Below are positions 42,120 to 50,821 of a DNA stretch of 64,000 bases, piece by piece (the stretch's first letter is position 1; each line of letters begins with the position of its first letter). A program made the position numbers and the translations under genes. The notes beneath the pieces were generated by a model, which worked only from the letters and a program-made list of their open reading frames with translations, was not told the DNA's origin and made no database searches. This DNA is from Roseovarius litoreus (GTDB taxonomy: Bacteria; Pseudomonadota; Alphaproteobacteria; Rhodobacterales; Rhodobacteraceae), in contig NZ_FRCB01000001.1 in assembly GCF_900142765.1 (NCBI RefSeq), positions 682,001-746,000 on the forward strand, given 5' to 3'.

Positions 42120-43294
42120 TCCCCTATGGGCGCCAATGGATCAGCCCCGAGGATGTCGCAAGCGTGGTCGATGTCCTCATCTCGGATCACCTGACCCAAG
42201 GGCCCGCAATCCCGCGCTTCGAACAAACGCTGCGCAGCGCCTGCGCGGCGGCCCATGCCGTCGCGGTGAACAGTGCCACCTCCGGTTTGCATATCGCCTG
42301 TCTCGCCCTTGGGCTTGAGACGGGCAAACGGCTCTGGACCTCGCCCAACAGTTTCGTGGCCTCGGCCAATGTCGCCCGGCTTTGTGGCGCCGAGGTCGAT
42401 TTCGTGGATATCGACCCTGACACATTGACCATGTGCCCCGATCGGCTGTGCGACAAACTGCATGTCGCCCGTCGCAAGGGCCGTCTGCCGCATATCGTGA
42501 TGCCGGTGCATTTCGGAGGGCAATCCTGCGACATGCCAGCGATCCACACTCTTGCGGCCGAGTTCGGTGTTCACGTGATCGAAGACGCGTCCCACGCCAT
42601 CGGCGCGCTGCTTGACGGCGCGCCCGTGGGCGATTGCCGCTATTCGGACGCCTGCGTGTTTTCATTCCACCCGGTCAAGATCGTCACCACAGGCGAGGGC
42701 GGCGCCGTGACCACCCGCAACGACCGGCTTGCCGCGAAACTGGACAGGCTGCGCAGCCACGGGATCACCCGCAACCCCGCCCTGATGACCCGTGACGCCG
42801 ATGAACCATGGTATTACCAACAGCTCGATCTTGGCCTGAATTACCGCATGACCGACATGCAAGCCGCCCTTGGCACCAGTCAGATGACGCGGCTCGAACC
42901 GTTCATCGCTCTGCGCCACGGTCTTGCCCGGCGCTATGACTGGGCGCTGGCCGATCTGCCGCTGCGCCGCCAACAGCGCCCTGTTGCGGATCGCTCGGCG
43001 CTGCATCTTTACCCGGTTCAGCTTGACCCGTCCCTGCCGGACCGCGCCCGCCTGCGACGGCACCTTTTCGACCATCTGCGCAACAACGGAATCGGCGTGA
43101 ACGTGCATTACATCCCGATCCATACACAGCCCTATTACCGCGCGCTCGGCTTCATGCCCGGCCAATTTCCCGTGGCCGAGGGCTATTACGAAGGCGCCTT
43201 GTCGCTGCCGCTGCACCCGCAAATGTCCGATGCCGATCAATCCGCCGTGATCGAGAGCCTTGGATCCGGCCTGACATCACTGGGCCTGATCTGA
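42116..43294 (+). CDS. pseC: UDP-4-amino-4,6-dideoxy-N-acetyl-beta-L-altrosamine transaminase
   Basis: The 392-residue DegT/DnrJ/EryC1-family aminotransferase begins IPYGRQWISPEDVASVVDVL, as PseC proteins do. The PLP Lys lies in VFSFHPVKIVTTGEGGAV, and the C-terminal HYIPIHTQPYYRALGF is typical. It aminates C4 of the PseB product. The PseH step that should acetylate this amine has no gene in the window. Confidence 0.93.
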   Translation: MIPYGRQWISPEDVASVVDVLISDHLTQGPAIPRFEQTLRSACAAAHAVAVNSATSGLHIACLALGLETGKRLWTSPNSFVASANVARLCGAEVDFVDIDPDTLTMCPDRLCDKLHVARRKGRLPHIVMPVHFGGQSCDMPAIHTLAAEFGVHVIEDASHAIGALLDGAPVGDCRYSDACVFSFHPVKIVTTGEGGAVTTRNDRLAAKLDRLRSHGITRNPALMTRDADEPWYYQQLDLGLNYRMTDMQAALGTSQMTRLEPFIALRHGLARRYDWALADLPLRRQQRPVADRSALHLYPVQLDPSLPDRARLRRHLFDHLRNNGIGVNVHYIPIHTQPYYRALGFMPGQFPVAEGYYEGALSLPLHPQMSDADQSAVIESLGSGLTSLGLI

Positions 43295-43392
43295 AATCAC
43301 GCCGCGCAACACCTGCGCACGGTGCGCTCACCATTTGTCAGGGAATTGGACTCAGGGTCTGACGCAGCAGCAACCGGATCCGAGAGACCAGC

Positions 43393-44361
43393 ATGTCCGA
43401 CATTTCACCGCGCCTTTCCCTTCCCTTCCTCATGCCCTCGCAGGCCCAGAAACACGTCACCCATAACGAAGCGCTGGAGCGGCTTGACGCTCTGGTCCAA
43501 CTCAGCGTTCAGGCCTTCGACACTCTCCAGCCCCCCGCCTCGCCCGGCCTGGGCGAAATTCATGCGATCGGGACCGGTGCAAGTGACGCATGGGCTGGCC
43601 ACGACGGGCAACTGGGCCTTTACACAGAGACCGGCTGGAGCTTCATACCTCCCCAGCAGGGCTGGCGCGCATGGGGCGTGACCGAGGGCGAGTTGCGGGT
43701 CTATTCAGGCGGAACATGGCTTTCTGTCGTGCCGCCGCTACAAAATCTGGACGGTGTCGGGATAGGCACGTCATGGGACAGCACGAACCGCCTGTCGGTC
43801 GCCTCGGGCGCCTCGCTGCTCAGCCATGCGGGCGGCGGTCATCAGCTCAAGGTCAACAAGGCCGGCACCGGCGATACCGCCAGCCTCCTGTTTCAGTCCA
43901 ACTGGTCGGGTCGCGCCGAAATGGGCCTGACCGGCGACGATGATTTCCGCATAAAGGTCAGCCCCGATGGCGCCACCTTCCATGACGCGATGCAGGTGCG
44001 CAGCGCGGATGGCGTGGCCCTCATCCCCTGCCTGATGAGCGGCAAGGTCAGCATCACGATCGACAGCGTGGTGAGCATCCCGACACCGGGCGCGGGCGGG
44101 CTGATCGCGGTCTCGATGGTGGACACCGCGTATCCCCAGACACCCCATGCGGGCCTGTTTTCGTATGATACAGGCCCGTCGCTGTCTCTGCTGACGCTGG
44201 CCAAGGGCGCGAGCCTCGAGGATCACGGCACCACAGCCCTGACCGGCACGACCGGCACCAACGGGCGCAGTTCGATTGCCGTCACGGATGGTGCAATCCT
44301 TCTGGAAAACCGCCACGGCCCCGAACGCTTCTATGCCTATACGTTCCTGAACACGTTCTGA
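43393..44361 (+). CDS. DUF2793 domain-containing protein
   Basis: The 322-residue protein begins SPRLSLPFLMPSQAQKHVTHNEALERLD, the DUF2793 signature, and covers that domain to about residue 90 (WRAWGVTEGELRVYSGGTWL). The rest is Gly/Ser/Thr-rich beta-type sequence without a named domain. DUF2793 proteins are usually linked to phage tails or gene-transfer-agent-like particles in Rhodobacterales. Here no phage genes are nearby and it follows pseBC by 98 bases. It could be a glycosylated surface protein or a leftover tail component. Confidence 0.8.
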   Translation: MSDISPRLSLPFLMPSQAQKHVTHNEALERLDALVQLSVQAFDTLQPPASPGLGEIHAIGTGASDAWAGHDGQLGLYTETGWSFIPPQQGWRAWGVTEGELRVYSGGTWLSVVPPLQNLDGVGIGTSWDSTNRLSVASGASLLSHAGGGHQLKVNKAGTGDTASLLFQSNWSGRAEMGLTGDDDFRIKVSPDGATFHDAMQVRSADGVALIPCLMSGKVSITIDSVVSIPTPGAGGLIAVSMVDTAYPQTPHAGLFSYDTGPSLSLLTLAKGASLEDHGTTALTGTTGTNGRSSIAVTDGAILLENRHGPERFYAYTFLNTF

Positions 44362-44375
44362 CCTGCCGCCTTGCG

Positions 44376-44404
44376 GCTCCGGCCCACAGCCTGAGGGCCG
44401 GAGC
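44376..44404. terminator. Hairpin between DUF2793 gene and convergent capsule gene
   Basis: A perfect 10-bp stem GCTCCGGCCC/GGGCCGGAGC has a 9-base loop. It has no T-run, but its position 15 bases after the DUF2793 stop, between converging genes, suggests a termination or stabilising role. Confidence 0.55.
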
Positions 44405-44510
44405 AACGGCGCGCCCTTGTCGACATCGAAACCCTACGGCGCAAGCGGAACCGATCCCGTTTTTCTCACAGCCCTGGAAAACGCCCGCAGCATGGGCAGC
44501 AGATCGGCGG

Positions 44511-47500
44511 TCATGACGCTTTGCTTTCCGACAGGGGTACCTGCAATCTCACGCTGTCCAGCGCCATGCGTCGGCTCACCTGCTCTGTGCGCAAGCGCGG
44601 GGTGATCTGCCCCGCCGCCTCTTCCCGCGTCCGCCTGTACCTCAGCGCCGCGTCCCCGCCGGGTTCCAGACGCTCCCCAAGGGCGCGCCCCACAAGCTCC
44701 TCGATCTCCGGGATCGGCGCTTTCGCCGCGCGCTCCAGATCTTCGGCAAACCAATAGGGCGGGTACAGCACCTTGTTGGTCACCGGGCGCGCGTGGAAGC
44801 GATAGCTCTGCGTGAAATCCTCATTGGCCATGTAATCGAGCCAGACAGCCGCACGCTCGCGGATATCCAATGCCACCACCGCCGGTTTCTCGAACCGCAG
44901 ATACGCCTCGTAATCGGCGCGGTCCTTGGGCACCACATGCCCGATGGGATAATCGACGGGCGCGAAATCCCCGCACAACACCGCGGGAATTCCCATCAGT
45001 CCCAGTTCGATTGTCGTCGTTCCATTATAAACCAGCCCCAGATCCATCCGCTCTCGCATGTCGTGCATGTCGAACCAACGATGCCCCAGAAACAGGACGT
45101 TCTCGGACATGGGCGCATCGATCAGATCTCGGAAACACTCCGTCGGAAAGGTCGCAATCTCGTTGTTCAACTCATGCGGATGCGGCTTTATCAGCAGCAG
45201 CGTATCAGACCCCTCGACCGCGCGAACCGAATGGTTGATCCAATCTTTCATGCTGCGATGGGCTGGCCCGCCATCATGCGGAACGCCGCTGTCGCACACC
45301 ACCTTGCCAAAGGCGCAGGCCAGTTTGCCGCCCCTTGCGCGCCAAGCCGCGATCCGTGAATCCGCCTCTGCCGCCTCGGGCGCCCGGGTCTTGAGGCCAA
45401 CGGTCGAACGTGTGACCTTCGTGATCCCCGCGAACGTCTCCATGATCTGCGGAATGCGCGCCGTGTTCTCGGCGTAATAGGCCTCGAAATACTCGGGGAT
45501 CGGAAAACTGGCCGACCGCAGCCTGGGCAGTTTCGTCATGTTCCGCAATGCAAAGCGATGCGAGATGTTGGTCGAGAAATTGCTGAAGTAATTCTGATAG
45601 CCATTCGCGGCATGAAGGAAAAAGAACGTCTCCGGATCGCCGCGCGCGGCGCAATAGAACCGAAACAGCGCATCCGGCATCCGGCTGTTGAACAGCGACA
45701 TGCAGGCCGTCTTGCCCCCCGTGAGATCATGCTGACCCCTGGCATGCTCCAGAACCCGGCCGATCGCTGCGCTCCAGCTCATCAGCCGACCGACATAATG
45801 CTGCAATTCCGGGCAAGCCCAGTTGATGCTGTATCGCCGCCGGTTGATCGCCGCATCCTCCCAAACGGCATGCGACAGGTCCATCTCGCCCCATCTCAGG
45901 GTGCCGGTGGACGGATCGGCCACGAAATCCGTAAGCTCCGGCATCGCCCGTTCCGCCGCCTCCGACAGCTTGCAGGTCGCGCTGATCGCGCCATTCATCA
46001 CGTCGATGGCCGGATCGCCCGTCATCTCGCGCGGCAGCAACCCTTCGACCAAAGGCACCACAGCCCATCCCCGCCGCTTGAGTTCCATCAGAACCATCAG
46101 CGGATAGCGGCGCAATTGGTCGATGTTGCGCGGTGCGATCAGCACCACCGCCTTGGGGTTTTGCGGCTGTTTCACGCTGGAATAGAGCCGCTCCGTCTCG
46201 ATCAGGAACCGCAACTCGCCCGTGCGCTTGATCAGGCTGTGATTGGTGACCGGGTTCAACAGGCTGGGATTGGCCAGCGACTGCCCATGCACCTCGGTCA
46301 GGATCTTCAGCGCCTCGCTGAATCGACCCTGACGCTGCAGGATATTCACGTAATACAAAAGACCATGCCGCCGATGCAGGGCTTTGGGCAGCTTTGCGTA
46401 AAACGCATCCGCCTTGTCATACCGGTTCGCCTCGGCCGCCCAGCTGAAGTAATCCCGCGCGTCGCGATTGGTCTTGGGCGGCTGGCATTCGACACGCGCC
46501 ATGATCCGCTCCGCCATATCCAGACAGGCGCTGTCCCCGGCAATCACCCCTGGCGCGGGCCATAGCGCCTTGACCACCTCGCCCCTCATCGACAACGCCT
46601 CCAGATGCGTGACGATCCGCGCTGCCACAGTCCACAGGCTCAGTCGTCGCGCAATCCACAGATAAAGGCACAGATCATCCACCGTTCTCACGGCATCCTT
46701 CGGCGACAACACCGCCTCGAGGGCAAACAGGCACTCCAGATCATCCGCGATACCGATCAGACGTTGTGTCGCCAGCGCATAGGTTTCGGTGTAGTCGGGA
46801 CTGTGTCGTATCCCCACGCGCAGCATGTCCCTGATCGCGCGCAGCTTCTTGCCCGGCTCGCCCGCTGCCCGAAATTCCGCATCGCACAGCCCCAGATACG
46901 CGTCGCGCCGCCGCTCCTGTAGCGCTTTTTCCTTGAAGTCTCCCGCAAGTGGCGGCGCTGCCTCGCGATCCGGCGGGCATCCATGGGTGGGATCCTCGCT
47001 CCAATCCATCGACTCCCGCGCAATCAGGTCGACGACACGCCAGGACTGCTCCAATATCCGGCGCCGCTTTTCCATCAACGCAGGCGCGGCAGCATTTGGC
47101 GTGTCGATCTCTTGCAAAAGACGCTCAGCCGCCTGACGATAGTCCCCCTGCATCGCCTCGCAGAGCGAAATCAGATGGCTGAGATAGGCGCTCTCCCTGA
47201 ACCGTTTCCGGGCCTGTCGCGCGCTTTCAAGAAGCGTTTTTCGACCCTCTTCCGTCACAAGCTGCCGTGCGATCATCTGCCCGGCCTTGAACTGGATCGT
47301 CAGATGCGTGCGCTCCATCTCGGCCATCACGATCAGAAGACCGGTGTAATCCCGCCTCTCGATCAACGGCACCACCAGTCGCCGCAAGCGTGTCGCCCGC
47401 AACTGCGCCGCCATCTGCTCGCGCCCCCGATGTTGCGCGGCAATGGCGCGCAGATGCATCACCCGCAAGTCATCCGGATAAAGCCGCGCCACAACGCCCA

Positions 47501-47630
47501 GCATACACGCCGCCACACCATGATGCCCGGCGTTCAGACATCGCTGGCCCAGCTGCAATGGCGCGGACAACAACAGTTTTCGGACAAGACGACGGTCCCT
47601 GAGCGGCTTCACGTGGTTTTGCGGATCACT
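44511..47630 (-). CDS. Large two-part capsule synthesis protein: helical-repeat N-terminus plus glycosyltransferase-like C-terminus
   Basis: The 1039-residue product. About 480 N-terminal residues are helical, Arg/Leu-rich and TPR-like (LGQRCLNAGHHGVAACMLG, YYVNILQRQGRFSEALKIL). From about residue 500 (AVVLIAPRNIDQLRRYPLMV) the sequence resembles capsule-synthesis/GT-B transferases, with DTLLLIKPHPHELNNEI and LVYNGTTTIELGLMGIPAVL as the nucleotide-sugar-site-like blocks. It follows pseI by 46 bases at the end of the long minus-strand operon. Likely a capsule glycosyltransferase acting at the inner membrane; donor unknown. The start at 47630 is likely, with a GTG 20 codons upstream possible. 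Confidence 0.72.
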   Translation of the reverse strand, partial: SDPQNHVKPLRDRRLVRKLLLSAPLQLGQRCLNAGHHGVAACMLGVVARLYPDDLRVMHLRAIAAQHRGREQMAAQLRATRLRRLVVPLIERRDYTGLLIVMAEMERTHLTIQFKAGQMIARQLVTEEGRKTLLESARQARKRFRESAYLSHLISLCEAMQGDYRQAAERLLQEIDTPNAAAPALMEKRRRILEQSWRVVDLIARESMDWSEDPTHGCPPDREAAPPLAGDFKEKALQERRRDAYLGLCDAEFRAAGEPGKKLRAIRDMLRVGIRHSPDYTETYALATQRLIGIADDLECLFALEAVLSPKDAVRTVDDLCLYLWIARRLSLWTVAARIVTHLEALSMRGEVVKALWPAPGVIAGDSACLDMAERIMARVECQPPKTNRDARDYFSWAAEANRYDKADAFYAKLPKALHRRHGLLYYVNILQRQGRFSEALKILTEVHGQSLANPSLLNPVTNHSLIKRTGELRFLIETERLYSSVKQPQNPKAVVLIAPRNIDQLRRYPLMVLMELKRRGWAVVPLVEGLLPREMTGDPAIDVMNGAISATCKLSEAAERAMPELTDFVADPSTGTLRWGEMDLSHAVWEDAAINRRRYSINWACPELQHYVGRLMSWSAAIGRVLEHARGQHDLTGGKTACMSLFNSRMPDALFRFYCAARGDPETFFFLHAANGYQNYFSNFSTNISHRFALRNMTKLPRLRSASFPIPEYFEAYYAENTARIPQIMETFAGITKVTRSTVGLKTRAPEAAEADSRIAAWRARGGKLACAFGKVVCDSGVPHDGGPAHRSMKDWINHSVRAVEGSDTLLLIKPHPHELNNEIATFPTECFRDLIDAPMSENVLFLGHRWFDMHDMRERMDLGLVYNGTTTIELGLMGIPAVLCGDFAPVDYPIGHVVPKDRADYEAYLRFEKPAVVALDIRERAAVWLDYMANEDFTQSYRFHARPVTNKVLYPPYWFAEDLERAAKAPIPEIEELVGRALGERLEPGGDAALRYRRTREEAAGQITPRLRTEQVSRRMALDSVRLQVPLSESKAS

Positions 47631-47676
47631 CATCACATTTCCAGATATGGACGAGCTCGCCTCGCCCGATCGCGGG

Positions 47677-48744
47677 TCACTGACTGTCAAGCAAGTCCCA
47701 TGTCACAGGCGTCCCGCGCGTGACATCGCGGCCCACCTTGCGCCCCAGCAGCGCCTCGTAATGGCGCGGCGCAAGCCCCAGACCGGGCCTGATGCGCCGC
47801 AAGGTCCGGGGCGACAGCACATCGCCCGCCTTCATGTCCTCACCGATATAAAGCGAGCGCCGCTTGCGCCGGCCCGGCTGTTCGGCCTCGGTCCCGCCGA
47901 AGCAGACCCGGCCCATGGCCTGTGCTGCGCGGGTGGTTTCCTCCACCAATGCGCGGAAGCCGTCCGGCTCCAGCGAAAAGGCACTGTCCACGCCGCCCTC
48001 GGCCCGATCCAGGGTGAAATGCTTTTCGATCACGCTGGCACCCAATGCCGTGGCCGCCACCGCAACGCCAATACCAAGGGTATGATCGGACAAGCCGTAA
48101 TTCACCCCAAAGCTCTGTCCGATCACCGGCATCGTCACCAGATTGCTGGCCTCCGGGCTGGCAGGATAGCTCGAGGTGCATTTCAGCAAGGTCAGATTGG
48201 GGCACCCCGCTTCCAGCGCCACCTCCACCGCCTCACCGATCTCCGACACGCTGGCCATGCCGGTGGACAGGATCATCGGCTTGCCCGTTTCCGCCACGCA
48301 GCGGATCAGCGGCAGGTCCACAAGCTCGAAGGAGGCAATCTTGTAGACCGGCGCATCAAGCCTTTCCAGAATCTCGACCGCCTCCTCGGAAAACGGGGTC
48401 GAAAACGCTAGGATACCCCGCGCTCTGGCCCTCTCGAAGATCGGCCCATGCCATGCCTCGGGGGTCATCGCCTCGGCATAAAGATCGTAAAGGCGCCGCC
48501 CGTGCCACAGCGATTTGGGGTCGGTGATGGTGAACTCGCCCTCTTGCAGATCCAGTGTCATGCTGTCGGGTGTGAAGCTCTGTATCTTCAGGGCATCCGC
48601 CCCGCTCGCCGCCGCCGCATCGACGATCTCCAGCGCACGGTCAAGCGACTGATTGTGATTGCCCGACATCTCGGCAACCACGAACGGTGCGCCCGTATCG
48701 GCGACACCGTGGGTTCCGGCCAGATACTGTCTCAGCGTCGGCAT
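47677..48744 (-). CDS. pseI: Pseudaminic acid synthase
   Basis: The 355-residue NeuB-family aldolase condenses PEP with 2,4-diacetamido-2,4,6-trideoxy-L-altrose. It shows PFVVAEMSGNHNQSLDRAL, YKIASFELVDLPLIR and NYGLSDHTLGIGVA, the pattern that separates PseI from NeuB. A C-terminal SAF/antifreeze-like domain is present (about residues 295-350, RSLYIGEDMKAGDVLSP). It overlaps the sugar epimerase gene by 13 bp. Confidence 0.93.
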   Translation of the reverse strand: MPTLRQYLAGTHGVADTGAPFVVAEMSGNHNQSLDRALEIVDAAAASGADALKIQSFTPDSMTLDLQEGEFTITDPKSLWHGRRLYDLYAEAMTPEAWHGPIFERARARGILAFSTPFSEEAVEILERLDAPVYKIASFELVDLPLIRCVAETGKPMILSTGMASVSEIGEAVEVALEAGCPNLTLLKCTSSYPASPEASNLVTMPVIGQSFGVNYGLSDHTLGIGVAVAATALGASVIEKHFTLDRAEGGVDSAFSLEPDGFRALVEETTRAAQAMGRVCFGGTEAEQPGRRKRRSLYIGEDMKAGDVLSPRTLRRIRPGLGLAPRHYEALLGRKVGRDVTRGTPVTWDLLDSQ

Positions 48745-49679
48745 GCCATGTCCTCTTCGATGATGGCGCCGCAGGCCAGCATCACCTTGCGCATATCCTG
48801 CAAACCGGCCTCCAGATCATAGGCCGGTCGCCAGCCCAGATCGCGCGCCGCACGGTCCAGCGCCATGATGCAGCAATCTGCGCGCCCTTTGCTGTCGGTC
48901 TTGTCGATCAGATTGCCCATGTTGCCGTGGATGACATTCACCGTCTCTGCGATCCGCCGAACCGGCAAGGCCGCGCCACCCCCGATATTGCAGATACCCG
49001 TCACCTCCGGATGGCGCAGCGCCGCGATGATCGCGGCGGTGGCGTCGCGCACATAGATCTGGTCGATCGCGGTGTCGGGATGGCCCGTCACCATGATCGT
49101 CTCGCCCGCAATTGCCTGATCCACAAAGCGCATCATCACGGGCGTGTCCTTTTCGCCATGCCCGTAAACCGACGCCAACCTCAGCGCCACGGAAGACGGA
49201 CCCCCGGCGCGGGTCAGCATGCCCAGATGCGCTTCGGCCATCAGCTTGGACGTGGCATAGGCGTTGATCGGCTGCACGCCCATGCCTTCATGACAGGGCA
49301 GCGGCTGGTCACGGCCATAGACCGCGATGGTCGACGCCAGCACGATCCGCCGCACACCCGCCTGCCGGGCCGCGGCGACCAGATCGCCGATCACCGCCAC
49401 ATTCGGCTTCTGAAAGGGCGTGATATCATCGGGATCGTCTTGCCGTGTCATCCGGCGTCCCGCCAGATGCACCACGGCCTCGGCCCCTTCAAGCGCCCTT
49501 GCCAGACTGTCGCGCGAATAATCCGTCTGCCGTTCCACAGCCGCTTGTGGCGCCCCCCGACCCAGACGCAGCGGCCTGTATCCCGCTGCCTCCAGATCCT
49601 CGCAAAGATAGCGCCCGATAAACCCCGACGCTCCGGTAACGGCAACCTTGCCGCCCGCAACACACCCATCCACACTCAT
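48732..49679 (-). CDS. NAD-dependent sugar epimerase/dehydratase family protein
   Basis: The 315-residue extended SDR protein has KVAVTGASGFIGRYLCEDLE and the catalytic AYATSKLMAEAHL (Tyr and Lys), with VLASTIAVYG supplying the Ser/Thr region. It overlaps the ATP-grasp gene by 4 bp (ATGA) and pseI by 13 bp. It is not one of the standard pseudaminic acid enzymes, so it may modify an extra sugar or a variant nonulosonic acid intermediate. Confidence 0.85.
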   Translation of the reverse strand: MSVDGCVAGGKVAVTGASGFIGRYLCEDLEAAGYRPLRLGRGAPQAAVERQTDYSRDSLARALEGAEAVVHLAGRRMTRQDDPDDITPFQKPNVAVIGDLVAAARQAGVRRIVLASTIAVYGRDQPLPCHEGMGVQPINAYATSKLMAEAHLGMLTRAGGPSSVALRLASVYGHGEKDTPVMMRFVDQAIAGETIMVTGHPDTAIDQIYVRDATAAIIAALRHPEVTGICNIGGGAALPVRRIAETVNVIHGNMGNLIDKTDSKGRADCCIMALDRAARDLGWRPAYDLEAGLQDMRKVMLACGAIIEEDMACRR

Positions 49680-50821
49680 GACCACGGCCTCACATAATAC
49701 CCGACAACGTCGAGCGATCCGTTCACCGCACGGATTCGCTCGCCGTCACCATAGCGAAACTCGTGATACATGGCATCGTCGGGAGGTGGAAAATTACCGC
49801 TGTCAAAGATCGTGCCCGGCGGCGCCCGCTGGAACATCAACTCCATGACGGGACGGGTCTGCCGGCCTGCTTCTGTTTCTTCCCCTATCTCGTTCGGCAC
49901 ACCCGACACGGGCGCCTCGCCGATCAGGCATGTCACCATCATGTCCAACAGGTCCACGCCCAGTGCCAGCGCGATCAGCCGCCACATATGGCAGCCGTCG
50001 AGCCTCGGGGCGATCTCAACGATGCGCGGCCCGTCGCGTGTCATGATCATCTGGACATAAAGCGCCCCGTCCGGATGGCCCATGACCCTCAGGATACGCC
50101 CCACCAGATCATGGGCCGCTTCCTGATCCGCCTTAGACACGGCAACCGGCGGCACCAGATGGCCGCGCGGCACCCCCATCGCGGGCGCTTGATGCACCAG
50201 CCGCTCGGACAACACCTGCAACCGGACCTCACCACCCGCAATCAGCAGGTTGCACGACAGTTCCACACCGTCCAGAAACGCCTCGATGATCGCACATCCA
50301 CTGCGCGACACCGCCATCGCGCGGACCAGCGCCGCCGCCAAGGCGCCTGACTCATCGACCCGCTCGACGCCTCTCTGGCCCTGCGCATCCACCGGCTTCA
50401 CGACACAGGGATACTGCCTCCAGCCCTCGGCCTCCTCAAGCCTGCACACGCGCCGGAACGGCACAGCACCAAGCTCGTGCTCGGCCAGAAACGCGCGCAG
50501 CGCCGCCTTGTCATCGAGCAAGGCGACAAAGGCGCTGTCGTGGAAATGCGGCAAGCCCAGCCTCTCGGACAAGGCCACGACCGACCGCATCGCCACATCC
50601 GATGCCACCGACAGGATCAGATCCACCGCGTGCCGCCGCGCCACGGCTTCCAGCGCCTCCAGATCGGCGATATCCACCGCCTCCACCACATCGCAAAAGC
50701 GCTGGCCCACCTCATCGGGCACCGGCGAACAGCCGATCACGCGCCAGTGCCGCGCGCGCAGATGGCGGATGAGATCGGCCTGCCCCGCATTCGTCCCCAG
50801 AACAAGGATCGACCGGCTCAT
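49676..50821 (-). CDS. ATP-grasp carboxylate-amine ligase-like protein
   Basis: The 381-residue protein has a pre-ATP-grasp Rossmann-like start (SILVLGTNAGQADLIRHLRA) and an ATP-grasp fold (PCVVKPVDAQGQRGVERVD; metal-site region GPRIVEIAPRLDGCHMWRL). Such enzymes join a carboxylate to an amine through an acyl phosphate. It sits between pseG and the epimerase with 4-bp overlaps on both sides. An amide-forming role on an amino-sugar intermediate or product is inferred. The substrate is unknown. Confidence 0.83.
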   Translation of the reverse strand: MSRSILVLGTNAGQADLIRHLRARHWRVIGCSPVPDEVGQRFCDVVEAVDIADLEALEAVARRHAVDLILSVASDVAMRSVVALSERLGLPHFHDSAFVALLDDKAALRAFLAEHELGAVPFRRVCRLEEAEGWRQYPCVVKPVDAQGQRGVERVDESGALAAALVRAMAVSRSGCAIIEAFLDGVELSCNLLIAGGEVRLQVLSERLVHQAPAMGVPRGHLVPPVAVSKADQEAAHDLVGRILRVMGHPDGALYVQMIMTRDGPRIVEIAPRLDGCHMWRLIALALGVDLLDMMVTCLIGEAPVSGVPNEIGEETEAGRQTRPVMELMFQRAPPGTIFDSGNFPPPDDAMYHEFRYGDGERIRAVNGSLDVVGYYVRPWS

